DNA of 64,000 nt. Origin: CAWGXG01 sp963826505 (GTDB taxonomy: Bacteria > Chloroflexota > Anaerolineae > Aggregatilineales > Aggregatilineaceae). The stretch spans positions 682,001-746,000 of the forward strand of contig CAWGXG010000008.1 in assembly GCA_963826505.1 (NCBI GenBank), written 5' to 3'. Shown here piece by piece: positions 36,794 to 45,815 of the stretch. The first letter of the stretch is position 1. Every line of letters begins with the position of its first letter. A program made the position numbers and the translations under genes. The notes under the pieces were generated by a model. That model made no database searches. It saw only the letters and a list, made by a program, of their open reading frames with translations, and was not told the origin of the DNA.

Positions 36794-37652
36794 TCAAAGG
36801 GCGGGAAGGTCGCGCAGCACGCCTCTGAGAATAATTGCAAGGCGTGGTACGATCAGCTTCCCAGCCTCCAAAACGCTCTCGTGGCTGACTTCTTCCTGCG
36901 CGGCGGTGCTGTCCAGCGATTGATTGGTCATGCTGGAAAACCCAAGGACACGCATTCCGGCGTGATACGCGACCAGCACCTCTGGCGCGGTGGACATGCC
37001 GACCGCGTCGCCGCCCAGCATTCGCAGCATACGCACTTCAGCGGGAGTCTCGAACGCTGGGCCAGACAGTGACACGTACACGCCGGTTTGCAGGGGGATA
37101 CCCAATGTCTCTGGCGACGCGCAGCGCGATCTGGCGCAGCTCTGGATTATAGGCACGCGTGTTAATGGAGAAACGCGGCCCGAAGCTGTCAATATTGGGT
37201 CCGCGCAACGGTGAGAAGCCTGCCATGCCCGGCATGAAGATGTGGTCCTCGATCACCATAATGTCGCCCGCACCAAACTGGGGATTCAAGCCGCCCGCGG
37301 CATTGGTCACGATCAACGTGTCAATGCCGAGTAGTTTCATTACGCGCACTGGCAGGGTGACCTGGGCCATGCTGTAGCCTTCGTAAAAGTGAATGCGGCC
37401 CTGCATGGCCAAAACAGGCTGGTTTTCAAGCTGACCGCCCACCAACTGCCCGGCGTGCCCCTGAACTGTCGAGCGTGGCCAATGGGGCAGGTCAGAATAG
37501 GGAATGACAGTTGGTTGATCGATTTCATCGACAAGCGCGCCCAGTCCGGAACCCAGGATCAAGCCCACTTTGGGAGCAAACGATAAGCGCTGCCGGACCA
37601 CCTGCGCAGCTTCCTGGTAATGGACCTCTGGAATTGATTCAAACTGGTTCAT
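36794..37652 (-). CDS. punA: Purine nucleoside phosphorylase (one frameshift as sequenced)
   Basis: Splits purine nucleosides with phosphate into base and ribose-1-phosphate. Motifs of the trimeric family: VGLILGSGLGALVDEI, STVQGHAGQLVGGQL, VLAMQGRIHFYEGYS, TLIVTNAAGGLNPQFGAGD and, after removing one C from a run of five near 37098, GVYVSLSGPAFETPAEVRML and VGMSTAPEVLVAYHAGMRVLGFSSMTN. The residues around the substrate base (AGPxFETPAE, STAPE) are intact, so the homopolymer error probably lies in the sequence rather than the gene. Feeding free purines to the neighbouring hydroxylase cluster is a sensible role, though PNP is also a general salvage enzyme. Confidence 0.9.
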
Positions 37653-37732
37653 CGTGTCGTGTTCTCCAAGAGTGAGGCAAGGATGCTCTCAGTCGATTGA
37701 GTGACGTCATGTGCATGTTGATGTGGGGCGCT

Positions 37733-37741
37733 ATTGTAACA
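37733..37741 (-). promoter_or_regulatory. Extended -10 promoter candidate for punA
   Basis: Read on the minus strand this is TGTTACAAT: a TACAAT hexamer with a TG extension, about 80 bases before the punA start. The same TTACAAT core recurs before several other genes in this window. No good -35 is visible. Confidence 0.35.
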
Positions 37742-37950
37742 CCTGTCAACTCAGTCCGGCACGTTTCGCTTTTGGGTGACGTTGCACAATGCATGAAATC
37801 GATGTAATGTCTTGGCGGTTAGTGTTGGCCAAGATCTGAGTCACATAAGATTTTTCAGAGAAGTTTCATGGGGTGCTCTATATCGAACGTGCGCAAGACG
37901 GTATACTTAGGACAACGCGCCTAATTCCGCCATACAAGCTTGAGGTGGAG

Positions 37951-38199
37951 ATGGTAGAAACACATACACGAGTCGAGAAGGCGATGGCTCACTATCTCGA
38001 TATATACCGGCTGCTCTACCAACGCATCCCCAGAGAACTGCGCGATTTGGGCAATAACTGGGTGTTAGTCAATGGGGCGCGCATGAGCGTGGACGAGTTG
38101 GAGCACCTGGCCGACGAATTGAGTCGCGAATACCAACAAGTTGTGGCTAACAAGCGCAGCATCGTCAAGAAACTGCTTACCTGGTTCTCCAAACCTTGA
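37951..38199 (+). CDS. Small helical protein of unknown function
   Basis: I take ATG 37951 (MVETHTRVEKAMAHYLDIY), preceded by GAGGTGGAG, giving 82 residues; an upstream in-frame start at 37873 would add 26 residues without a better ribosome binding site. The sequence is helical and charged with IPRELRDLGNNWVLVNGARMS in the middle and a basic aromatic end (KLLTWFSKP). No family recognised. It is monocistronic, divergent from punA and convergent with queA. Confidence 0.55.
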   Translation: MVETHTRVEKAMAHYLDIYRLLYQRIPRELRDLGNNWVLVNGARMSVDELEHLADELSREYQQVVANKRSIVKKLLTWFSKP

Positions 38200-38237
38200 T
38201 TCCTGGCACGTCACAATAGGCTTCAACCCCTCCCCGC

Positions 38238-39344
38238 TCAGATCAACAGACAACAATCTCCCAGGCTATAAAACCGATAACGTTCCTGCACCGCCACCTT
38301 ATAGGCGTCCAGCATCCTCTCGCGGCCTGCAAACGCGCTCACCAGCATAAGCAGTGTTGACCGGGGCAGATGGAAATTGGTCAGCATGACGTCCACAGCC
38401 CGGAACCGATGCCCTGGTGTGATGAACAGGTCAGTGTTCTCGTCGATGGCCATCACGGGGCGCCAGGGACACATGTTTTCGTCCAGGCGGCGGAGCGTAG
38501 TTTGGACACTGTCCGGATCGTTGGCGGGTGTACCGTAGGCGGCTGAGCGGATGGCCGCTGTTTCGAGCGTGCGCACGGCTGTGGTGCCAATCGCCACGAT
38601 CTTGCGTCCTCCCAGCCGTGCCTGATTGATGATCTGAGCATCTTCGGGCTTGAGAATCGCGCGCTCCGTATGCATTTTATGTTCGGCGATGTTTTCTTCG
38701 CGCACGGGAGCGAAGGTGTCCAGCCCGATATGCAGGGTGCAGTAAGCTATTTCCACACCGCTGCGCTTCAAGTCGACCAGCATGCTGCCGGTGAAGTGCA
38801 GACCAGCCGTCGGCGCGGCGGCAGAGCCGTCCTCGCGGGCGAACACGGTCTGGTAGCGTTCGGGTTGGGCCAGCGGCGTGGTGATGTACGGGGGCAGTGG
38901 CATTTCACCGAATTCATCAAGATACGGATTGATCGGCTCGGAGAATGCGATCACGCGCTGGTTGTCATCGCGTTCTTCCACCACGTTGACGCCGATCTGC
39001 GGCCCATCGTCTTTCTGGATCGCAAGGAATGTCCCGGCGCGGACATGCCGCCCGCCCACGATGGCCACCCAGCGCAGATCATCGATCTGGCGCAGCAGCA
39101 GCAGCTCGACCGCGCCGCCGGAGGGCACTTTATGCGCGAAAAGTCGGGCCGGGATCACGCGAGTCTGGTTCAGCACCAGCACATCGCCAGGGTCGAGATA
39201 TTCCCCTACATCGCGAAATTGGCGGTGTTCTAAAAGGCCATTGGCGCGGTGCACCACGAGCATACGCGACCCGTCGCGTGGTTCGACAGGCGTCTGAGCG
39301 ATAAACTCTGGGGGAAGATCGTAGTCGTAGTCAGAAGTGTGCAT
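38238..39344 (-). CDS. queA: S-adenosylmethionine:tRNA ribosyltransferase-isomerase
   Basis: QueA transfers ribose from SAM to preQ1-modified tRNA to form epoxyqueuosine. I use ATG 39344 (MHTSDYDYDLPPEFIAQTP), giving 368 residues; a start five codons upstream is less likely. Family blocks are VEPRDGSRMLVV, FRDVGEYLDPGDVLVLNQTRVIPARL, EDGSAAAPTAGLHFT and TNFHLPRSTLLMLVSAFAG. The insertion around the Chloroflexota-specific HTERAILKPEDAQ is normal. It ends a ruvB-DUF2905-queA group, a common arrangement in several phyla. Confidence 0.96.
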   Translation of the reverse strand: MHTSDYDYDLPPEFIAQTPVEPRDGSRMLVVHRANGLLEHRQFRDVGEYLDPGDVLVLNQTRVIPARLFAHKVPSGGAVELLLLRQIDDLRWVAIVGGRHVRAGTFLAIQKDDGPQIGVNVVEERDDNQRVIAFSEPINPYLDEFGEMPLPPYITTPLAQPERYQTVFAREDGSAAAPTAGLHFTGSMLVDLKRSGVEIAYCTLHIGLDTFAPVREENIAEHKMHTERAILKPEDAQIINQARLGGRKIVAIGTTAVRTLETAAIRSAAYGTPANDPDSVQTTLRRLDENMCPWRPVMAIDENTDLFITPGHRFRAVDVMLTNFHLPRSTLLMLVSAFAGRERMLDAYKVAVQERYRFYSLGDCCLLI

Positions 39345-39355
39345 GACGATTGGTC

Positions 39356-39595
39356 TCAATGATTGATGATCCGTAGGACAAGGTTCAAGGCAAGCGAAAG
39401 CAGCACGCTGATGATGATCATGCTAACGATGGGGAAGAAACACGAAAAACCTCCGCGTTGAAACCGAATGTCCCCTGGCAGATGTCCGAAGTCCTTGAGC
39501 AAGGGCAACCGTCCCATCAGCATGAACAGGCCGCCCAGCACCAGAAATGCCACGCCGACTAAGACCAGGATTCGCCCGGTTGTGTTAATGTCCAT
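39356..39595 (-). CDS. DUF2905 small membrane protein
   Basis: A 79-residue protein with two transmembrane helices: VLVGVAFLVLGGLFMLMGRL near the start and FFPIVSMIIISVLLSLALNL near the end, separated by the DUF2905 signature LPGDIRFQRGGFSCFFPI. DUF2905 genes are characteristically found with ruvB or ruvABC, as here, but the function is unknown. Ribosomes could pass from it into queA, whose ATG is 12 bases beyond the stop. Confidence 0.93.
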   Translation of the reverse strand: MDINTTGRILVLVGVAFLVLGGLFMLMGRLPLLKDFGHLPGDIRFQRGGFSCFFPIVSMIIISVLLSLALNLVLRIINH

Positions 39596-39630
39596 CGTGC
39601 AAGCTCATTCTCTCGCGGTAGGCGCTTCGC

Positions 39631-40656
39631 TCAAAATAACGTAGGTTGGCGGGGAGGCCGAGTGTCCGAGAGGCCGAGATGTTCGTAGGCCAGACGGGTC
39701 GCGACGCGACCGCGCGGCGTGCGTTCCAGAAAACCGAGCTGGAGCAGGTAGGGTTCTACCACGTCCATGATCGTGTCGGATTCTTCGCTAATCGAGGCGG
39801 CAATCGTTTCCAGCCCGACCGGGCCGCCCTCGAATTTTTCAATAATGGCGTAGAGTACACGCCGGTCGATGTCGTCTAATCCCAGGCCGTCCACTTCCAA
39901 CAGGTCGAGTGCCTGACCAGCGACATCGCCGGTAATGACGCCGTCGGCTCGGACTTCGGCATAATCGCGCACACGCTTGAGCAGGCGCAGGGCCACGCGC
40001 GGCGTGCCGCGTGCGCGGCGTGCGATTTCGTGCACACCGTCAGGCTCAATCGGCGCTGCCAGCAAAGTTGCGGCGCGTTCGACGATGACTGTCATGGCCG
40101 CAATCTCGTAAAAGTCCAGGCGGTAAACTGCCCCAAAGCGTGCGCGCAGTGGCGCGGTTAACAACGCGAGTCGTGTCGTCGCTCCAATGACTGTGAACCG
40201 GGGCAGGTGGAGGCGGACGTTCTTGGCTGACGGCCCCTTGCCGATAACGATATCAAGCGCGAAGTCTTCCATTGCTGGGTACAGCACTTCTTCGACCGCG
40301 CGACCGAGGCGGTGAATTTCGTCGATAAACAGCACATCGCCTTCGCGTAAATGGGTCAGAATAGCGGCCAGATCGCCCGCTCGCTCGATCGACGGCCCGG
40401 CGGTGATGCGGATGCTGACATCCATCTCGTTGCTGATGACATGCGCAAAAGTTGTTTTGCCCAGGCCCGGCGGTCCGTAAAACAGCACATGATCCAGCGG
40501 TTCGTGCCGTGCTTTGGACGCTTCGATCAGGATGCGCAGATTCTCTACGACGCGGTCCTGCCCGGTCATCTCATCGAGTCGGTGTGGGCGCAGCGCATAG
40601 TCTGGGCGATCTTCTTGACGTTTCTTCCCGCTCACCATGCGGTCGGAGTCGGTCAT
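39631..40656 (-). CDS. ruvB: Holliday junction branch migration helicase RuvB
   Basis: RuvB is the hexameric AAA+ motor of the RuvAB complex that migrates Holliday junctions. The 341-residue length is typical. Motifs are LRPHRLDEMTGQDRVVENL, Walker A FYGPPGLGKTTFAHVIS, GPSIERAGDLAAILTHL, Walker B DVLFIDEIHRLGRAVEE, sensor 1 FTVIGATTRLALLT, the arginine-finger region PLRARFGAVYRLDFY and the C-terminal winged helix ending GFLERTPRGRVAT. ruvA and ruvC are not in this window. Confidence 0.97.
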   Translation of the reverse strand: MTDSDRMVSGKKRQEDRPDYALRPHRLDEMTGQDRVVENLRILIEASKARHEPLDHVLFYGPPGLGKTTFAHVISNEMDVSIRITAGPSIERAGDLAAILTHLREGDVLFIDEIHRLGRAVEEVLYPAMEDFALDIVIGKGPSAKNVRLHLPRFTVIGATTRLALLTAPLRARFGAVYRLDFYEIAAMTVIVERAATLLAAPIEPDGVHEIARRARGTPRVALRLLKRVRDYAEVRADGVITGDVAGQALDLLEVDGLGLDDIDRRVLYAIIEKFEGGPVGLETIAASISEESDTIMDVVEPYLLQLGFLERTPRGRVATRLAYEHLGLSDTRPPRQPTLF

Positions 40657-40808
40657 GAAAGGCTCCTATCCGTAGTCGTTAATGGGGCAAGTATACCGGC
40701 ACAGACGTTCGAGGTAAAGGATTGAGCCGCCGGGATTCAGTCCGGGCTTTTCCGGTCTGCGCTCTAGGGTTACAATGGGCAGCGTGGGTATTGCTAAAGG
40801 AGGACTGT

Positions 40809-41441
40809 ATGGCAAACGAGAAAGTCTATATTTCCACGCATCCGCTGGTAAAACATAAGCTTACGTTATTGAGGAACGCCAAAACTGAACATAAGAAATT
40901 TCGTGAGTTGATCCGTGAGCTGGCGATGCTGTTGGCCTACGAGGCCATGGCGGATTTACGCCTGGACGAATGTACTGTCGAGACGCCGTTGGCGACCGCG
41001 CCCGGCTATCGTCTGCGCGAAGATGTCGGGTTGGTGCCGATCTTGCGTGCTGGGTTGGGTATGGTCGACGGTGTGTTGGAGATGATTCCGGGCGCGCAAG
41101 TATGGCATCTTGGGATCTATCGCGACGAACAGACCTTACGTCCGGTGTCATATTACAATAAACTCCCCATCGAGCCCACCGTGCAGGTCTGTTTGATTCT
41201 CGATCCGATGCTGGCGACGGGGGGATCGGCAGTGGCCGCCATTGACGTGTTGAAACAATGGGGTGTTACGCGCATCAAATTCGTGGGTCTGATTGCCGCA
41301 CCCGAAGGGCTGCAGGTGGTCACTAAGGCGCATCCCGACATCCCGATTCATCTCGCCGTTATGGACGATCATCTCAACGAGCGCGGATTCATCGTGCCGG
41401 GCCTCGGAGACGCGGGCGATCGTCAGTTTGGAACGGCATAA
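40809..41441 (+). CDS. upp: Uracil phosphoribosyltransferase
   Basis: Converts uracil and PRPP to UMP. ATG 40809 follows AAAGGAGGA by 5 bases, preferred over an upstream frame start at 40722. The 210-residue protein has VYISTHPLVKHKLTLLRN, LVPILRAGLGMVDGVLEMIP, the PRPP loop LILDPMLATGGSAVAAI and the uracil-binding FIVPGLGDAGDRQFGT. Salvage of uracil complements the base-catabolic genes nearby, but upp is widespread. A TTACAAT motif lies about 35 bases upstream of the ATG (40770-40776) and may be its -10 element. Confidence 0.96.
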   Translation: MANEKVYISTHPLVKHKLTLLRNAKTEHKKFRELIRELAMLLAYEAMADLRLDECTVETPLATAPGYRLREDVGLVPILRAGLGMVDGVLEMIPGAQVWHLGIYRDEQTLRPVSYYNKLPIEPTVQVCLILDPMLATGGSAVAAIDVLKQWGVTRIKFVGLIAAPEGLQVVTKAHPDIPIHLAVMDDHLNERGFIVPGLGDAGDRQFGTA

Positions 41442-41494
41442 ATGGCTGTTGGCTGGGCCGACTATACCAGCACTATTTTGAGGTTATCGACCGT

Positions 41495-42583
41495 GTGAGG
41501 GGGCTCATGCCATCTGCCGATACAATTGCCTTTATTACTATTTTTGCGATAGCTTTTGGACTTTCATTGGTGCTCACTCCGCTGGCCCTGCGCCTGGGCT
41601 TAAAGTGGAACATTGTTGATCGCCCACGTGGCCGACACCAACATGATCAGGTGACTTCTAAATTCGGCGGGATGGCGATGTTCGTAGCCTTCACGGTGGC
41701 AGCCGTCATCGCGCAGTTTCTGCCCGTCACGCGCACGGATGATAAGGAAATTATCCGGTTTGCAGGACTGATCATCGGGTCGGCGTTCTTGTTTGTGTTC
41801 GGCATCCTCGACGATAAGTATGAATTTGGCCCGATACCGCAGTACACTGCGCAGATCAGCGCCGCCGCGATTGCTGTGTTGTTCTTGATCATCATTGAAG
41901 GTTTCAATAACCCCCTCACGGGTAAGCTCACGCCCCACTGGCCGTATATCCTGACGGTGACCTTGACCCTGTTTTGGCTGGGCTTCATGATGAATACGGT
42001 CAATTGGCTCGATGGGTTGGACGGCCTGGCGGCTGGCGTATGCGGCGTGGCCTCCTTGATGATCTTTATACACGCCGCTTTTCGCCTGGATCAGGTGAGC
42101 GTCGCGCTGCTGCCCCTGGCGCTTTTCGGGGCGACCCTGGGATTTTTGCCCTATAATTTCCACCCCGCGCGCGTGTTTATGGGCAGCAATGGGGCGCTTT
42201 TTCTGGGATACAGCGTGGGTGTGTTGGGGATCATCGGTGGCGCGAAAATGGCGACCGTGTTGTTGGTGATGGGGCTGCCACTGCTGGATGTCGTGTGGCA
42301 GATCGTGCGGCGTATCAGCGCGGGCAGAAACCCGACTCAGGGCGATCGCGGGCACGTCCATTACCGGCTGTTGGATATGGGGTTTTCGCCCCGGCAGATC
42401 GTCCTGGCCTACTATCTTTTCTGCGCGCTGTTCGGCGGGATCGCGCTGGTGACGGCCAGCCGGGCCTTCAAGCTGATCGCCTTGTTAGTGATGGGATCCG
42501 TCGTGGCGCTGGGCTTTGCGGTGTTGAGTCGCCGCACGCCGCTGCACGACCCTTCCTCTGACAGCGGCGAAAAATCCACGTAA
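41495..42583 (+). CDS. WecA/TagO-family polyprenyl-phosphate sugar-1-phosphate transferase
   Basis: An integral membrane enzyme that moves a sugar-1-phosphate from a UDP-sugar to undecaprenyl phosphate at the cytoplasmic face, starting teichoic-acid-like or polysaccharide synthesis. GTG 41495 or ATG 41507 can start it (358-362 residues, about 11 helices). Motifs are KFGGMAMF, GILDDKYEF (Mg-binding DD), NTVNWLDGLDGLAAG, FNFHP-like YNFHPARVFMGSNGALFLGY and the loop GDRGHVHYRLLDMGFSPRQ. The HxH-type loop is as in TagO/WecA rather than MraY. Confidence 0.93.
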   Translation: MRGLMPSADTIAFITIFAIAFGLSLVLTPLALRLGLKWNIVDRPRGRHQHDQVTSKFGGMAMFVAFTVAAVIAQFLPVTRTDDKEIIRFAGLIIGSAFLFVFGILDDKYEFGPIPQYTAQISAAAIAVLFLIIIEGFNNPLTGKLTPHWPYILTVTLTLFWLGFMMNTVNWLDGLDGLAAGVCGVASLMIFIHAAFRLDQVSVALLPLALFGATLGFLPYNFHPARVFMGSNGALFLGYSVGVLGIIGGAKMATVLLVMGLPLLDVVWQIVRRISAGRNPTQGDRGHVHYRLLDMGFSPRQIVLAYYLFCALFGGIALVTASRAFKLIALLVMGSVVALGFAVLSRRTPLHDPSSDSGEKST

Positions 42584-42595
42584 CGCGCTGCTGCG

Positions 42596-44317
42596 CTATT
42601 CGTCTTCGTAAAGATCATCCTGTACGGCATCATCGTCAAAACGCTCGTAGCGCAGTTCGTCGACGTCGGCCTCATCGTCATCGGCCGAAAACGCGGGTCT
42701 GGGCGCGGGCCGCAGGGAGCGATCGGGACGTGCTGGCGTTTCTGGCACATTACCCGTCCGTCTGAGGGGGATCGGAGGCGAGGTGGGATCGGGTGGCCTG
42801 GACATGCGGTCGCGCGGGTCCATAGGGCGCCGCGCTTGAGGCGGACTGCCTGATGTGTCACGTTCTGGGGCTGACAGCCGGTCGAATACGCCGCCCAGAT
42901 TGGCCGGAGGCTGTCGCCGAGGCGGCTGATTCTGTTCGCCCTGTCCCTGTCGGGGAATCTGATCGGGTCGCGCACGTTGGGCGGGACGCTCAAACGGGCG
43001 TGATGGTTCGCCGGGTGGCCCGGCCACTCTGGGCGGACCTGAAGGCAGACCGGGTTCTGCCGGGCGGTTCGGGTGTGAAGGGTCCGGCTGAGTGCGCGAG
43101 GGTGTACCTGGTCCGCGCGGTGGAAATGAGCCTGCTCCGCCGGGGCGATTTCCGGCCAGGGGGCGCGCGGGTTCGCGATCAGGCCGTGCCAGAGGCGGGC
43201 GATCCCTGGGTGGCGCGGATGGGTCTTCGGGCCGCGGTAAGGGAAACTCTGTGCGTTGTCGCGGCGGCACGTCCATCGCGGGCGCCGGCGAGCGAGGCAC
43301 CGCGGGTGGTTGGTTCTCCGATGTGTTCGAAGCTTCCGGAACTGGTCGCGGCAGTCGGGGCGAAGCTGGTGACGTTTCTTGTGGAGATGGACCGGTTCTT
43401 GACGGCGGACGAGATCTTGCGGGAGCGGACGCGCGCTGTTCCACCGGCATTGGAATCGGCAGGTTGAGATTGTAGATGGATGGCAGCAGCGCGTCCGGTG
43501 GCAAGGGATCGCTTGACCCAGGTTGGCGTGAGCGAGACCTTGACTCTTTGGCATATTGGAATTTGCGCTTGGTAGCGCGTTCCAATAGCTCCTCGATGAA
43601 CGCTATCAAGAGCATTCCAGGTACTTCAACGATCAACACCGTCAAGAAGGCGGTCGAGAGCAGGTCAACGCCATGTGCGACTGGTCCCGTGAATGTCTGC
43701 AAGAGTACATGCCCAACGCCGATCAGCACCAGAAAAAGCAGCACACCGCCGAATAACAGAAACACCAAGGGCCAGCCGCGCCGGTCGGCGGGGGTGGGCA
43801 GCATGGCGTTACTGATGGTGAACAGAACGTACAACCACAGGTAGAAATCGGGTGTGCTACCGACGCGTTGGAGAGCGGTCCCAATGGCTTGAAGATCAGC
43901 AGTGCCCAGCGCGGTCAGGACTTCTTCGAGATTGAGGATGTGGGTGCTGATCGCCCAGATGATTGCAAGTCCGGTAAAGAGCGGGGCCGCCCCAATGAGG
44001 GCGGCCTGCACGCGGTTTGCCTCTTTGATTTGTACGAAATCCAGGCGGAGCGTACCATCCTCTTGGCCTTGCGGCCAGGCAATGACGCGCTTGATCTTGA
44101 CGTTCAGCGCGCCCGCCACGATGTATTGTGTGAATTCGTGGACGAAGACCCCCGGCGACAGCAGCAAGTAGTACAGCGCTGTCGCGCTTTTTTTGTCGCT
44201 GGTGATCACCCAACCTATCCCGTAGAGATGACTGTGGACCCAGTTCTCCACATAGACGACGACCACGAGGATCGCGCCCAAGATCAGCCACGGAGTAAGC
44301 AGATCGCCCAGATTCAT
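42596..44317 (-). CDS. Polytopic membrane protein with degenerate M50-like motif and long Pro/Arg-rich tail
   Basis: 573 residues. The first ~270 contain about six helices and the segment LLLSPGVFVHEFTQYIVAGA near 52-72, resembling the HExxH zinc site of M50-type membrane proteases but with Gln in place of the second His. The last ~290 residues are extremely rich in Pro, Arg and Ser (for instance APARSRPPSRTGPSP and DPRDRMSRPPDP), ending in an acidic DDDEADVDEL tail; this part should be disordered and cytoplasmic. The plus-strand frames opposite the tail are shadows. Function unknown; a non-catalytic protease relative is my best reading. Confidence 0.8.
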   Translation of the reverse strand: MNLGDLLTPWLILGAILVVVVYVENWVHSHLYGIGWVITSDKKSATALYYLLLSPGVFVHEFTQYIVAGALNVKIKRVIAWPQGQEDGTLRLDFVQIKEANRVQAALIGAAPLFTGLAIIWAISTHILNLEEVLTALGTADLQAIGTALQRVGSTPDFYLWLYVLFTISNAMLPTPADRRGWPLVFLLFGGVLLFLVLIGVGHVLLQTFTGPVAHGVDLLSTAFLTVLIVEVPGMLLIAFIEELLERATKRKFQYAKESRSRSRQPGSSDPLPPDALLPSIYNLNLPIPMPVEQRASAPARSRPPSRTGPSPQETSPASPRLPRPVPEASNTSENQPPAVPRSPAPAMDVPPRQRTEFPLPRPEDPSAPPRDRPPLARPDREPARPLAGNRPGGAGSFPPRGPGTPSRTQPDPSHPNRPAEPGLPSGPPRVAGPPGEPSRPFERPAQRARPDQIPRQGQGEQNQPPRRQPPANLGGVFDRLSAPERDTSGSPPQARRPMDPRDRMSRPPDPTSPPIPLRRTGNVPETPARPDRSLRPAPRPAFSADDDEADVDELRYERFDDDAVQDDLYEDE

Positions 44318-44332
44318 GCCCGCCTGTGGTTT

Positions 44333-45103
44333 CTAACCCAGTCCCTTAGCCTCGATCGCAATACGGACCAGGTCGATAAAGGAATCCGGTTTGAGTGATG
44401 CCCCGCCGACAAGTGCTCCATCGATGTGCGGCTGGCTCATAAACTCTGCCATGTTGTTCGGTTTGACACTGCCACCATACTGGATGCGCATGGCGTCAGC
44501 GGACTCGGCTCCGTAAAGATCGGCCAGGATGGCACGGATCGCGCCAATGATCCCGTTGGCCTGCTCTCCGCTGGCGCTTCTGCCGGTGCCGATGGCCCAG
44601 ATCGGCTCGTAGGCCACCACGATGCGTGCCAGGTCTTCGGCAGGAATGCCGTCGAAAGCGGCGCGAATCTGAGTGCCGACAAATTCCTGTGTCTGACCGG
44701 CCTCGTTGATGGCCAGACTCTCACCGCAAGCGATGATCGGGTGCAGTCCGTGCTTGAGCGCGGCTTTGGCTTTCTTATTGACCATTTCGTTCGTCACGCC
44801 CTGGTATTCGCGCGTTTCGGAGTGGCCGATAATCACGTGTTTGACGAGACCGACGAGCATGCCGGGCGCGATCTGGCTGGTATACGCCCCTTGTTCTTCC
44901 CAGTGGACATCTTGCGCTCCCACCGCGATGCCGGAACCTTCCAGAACAGCTTGCACGCCTGGAATGGCGACGTAGGGAGGGCAAACGACGCGCTCAGCTG
45001 CCGTGAGTGCGCTCAAAGGGGCCTTAACCGCGTTTGCAAAATCGATGGCTTCCTGGGGGGTTTTATACATCTTCCAGTTGCCTGCGATGATCGGTGTGCG
45101 CAT
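44333..45103 (-). CDS. tpiA: Triosephosphate isomerase
   Basis: Interconverts dihydroxyacetone phosphate and glyceraldehyde-3-phosphate. ATG 45103 (MRTPIIAGNWKMYKTPQEA) gives 256 residues. Catalytic landmarks are NWK (N9, K11), VIIGHSETRE (catalytic His), VVAYEPIWAIGTGRSASGEQ (catalytic Glu and the phosphate loop) and RIQYGGSVKPNNM, then DGALVGGASLKPDSF. It follows gap and pgk on the same strand, separated from pgk by the kinase remnant. Confidence 0.97.
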   Translation of the reverse strand: MRTPIIAGNWKMYKTPQEAIDFANAVKAPLSALTAAERVVCPPYVAIPGVQAVLEGSGIAVGAQDVHWEEQGAYTSQIAPGMLVGLVKHVIIGHSETREYQGVTNEMVNKKAKAALKHGLHPIIACGESLAINEAGQTQEFVGTQIRAAFDGIPAEDLARIVVAYEPIWAIGTGRSASGEQANGIIGAIRAILADLYGAESADAMRIQYGGSVKPNNMAEFMSQPHIDGALVGGASLKPDSFIDLVRIAIEAKGLG

Positions 45104-45141
45104 GAAATCCTTCTTTCTAAGACAGTGCAGTTCGGACAAAG

Positions 45142-45717
45142 TTACTGATAGGTGTGGAGCAAGGCGTCGGTTTCGTGGGCCACCCAGGATGGCGCATCAA
45201 CAAATCTGGCAGCCTGGGTCCAGTCCGCGATCGCGAGATTGATCTGATTACCTACCCGGTAACACAAATCGTGCACGAGATTGGCTTCGGCCAACGAGTC
45301 GTTGAGTTCAAACGACCTATCAAGCGCCGTCATGGCCTTATGAGCATATTCGAGGACCGAGGCGACTTTTTCAAGCATCGCCAGCCTCTCGGACACCGCA
45401 AGCGGCTTCTGCTTGAGCCGCATCTTGAGCGTTTCGCCTTCGATGAACTTCATGACCAGATACGGCTGTCCCACGAAGTCGGCGAAGTCGTAAATGGATA
45501 TGATATCCGAATGTTCGAGCCGGGCGACGATTTGCGCCTCGCGCTTGAAACATTCCAGGAAACTGGGGTCTTCTTTGAAGGCCGGGTGCAGTACTTTTAT
45601 CGCCACGTGGCGATCTAGATTGGCGTGGTACGCTTTGAAGACGGTTGCCATTCCGCCGCGACCGAGTTGATCGGTGATCAGATAGGGCCCTATAGTTGCG
45701 CCAATGGCAAACGTCAT
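45142..45717 (-). CDS. Truncated serine/threonine protein kinase: N-lobe joined to a C-terminal tail, catalytic loop missing
   Basis: ATG 45717 (MTFAIGATIGPYLITD) starts a PknB-like kinase: glycine loop LGRGGMATVFKAYH, the VAIK lysine in RHVAIKVLHPAF, an alpha-C region PSFLECFKREAQIVARLEH, hinge YLVMKFIEGETL and helix ASVLEYAHK. In full kinases the HRDxKPxN loop comes within about six residues of this helix; here the sequence passes directly to AMTALDRSFELNDSLAEAN, a TPR-like helical end, with no HRD, DFG or APE. The 191-residue frame is open, so an in-frame internal deletion is likely. It cannot be an active kinase; it may bind ATP or partners, or be a remnant. Confidence 0.85.
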   Translation of the reverse strand: MTFAIGATIGPYLITDQLGRGGMATVFKAYHANLDRHVAIKVLHPAFKEDPSFLECFKREAQIVARLEHSDIISIYDFADFVGQPYLVMKFIEGETLKMRLKQKPLAVSERLAMLEKVASVLEYAHKAMTALDRSFELNDSLAEANLVHDLCYRVGNQINLAIADWTQAARFVDAPSWVAHETDALLHTYQ

Positions 45718-45815
45718 CACAATGCCTCTAGGTTCACGTGCTGTGCATGGAAGTATTTTACCCGATTGTACTCGCACTCTGTTGCCTAAGGATAAATAAC
45801 GTGCAACCAGAGCGT

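Noticed and set aside
42853..43475. Two long plus-strand frames (about 204 and 127 codons)
   Set aside because: They lie opposite the Pro/Arg-rich tail of the 42596-44317 minus-strand protein; the biased codons remove stops on the other strand. No motifs.
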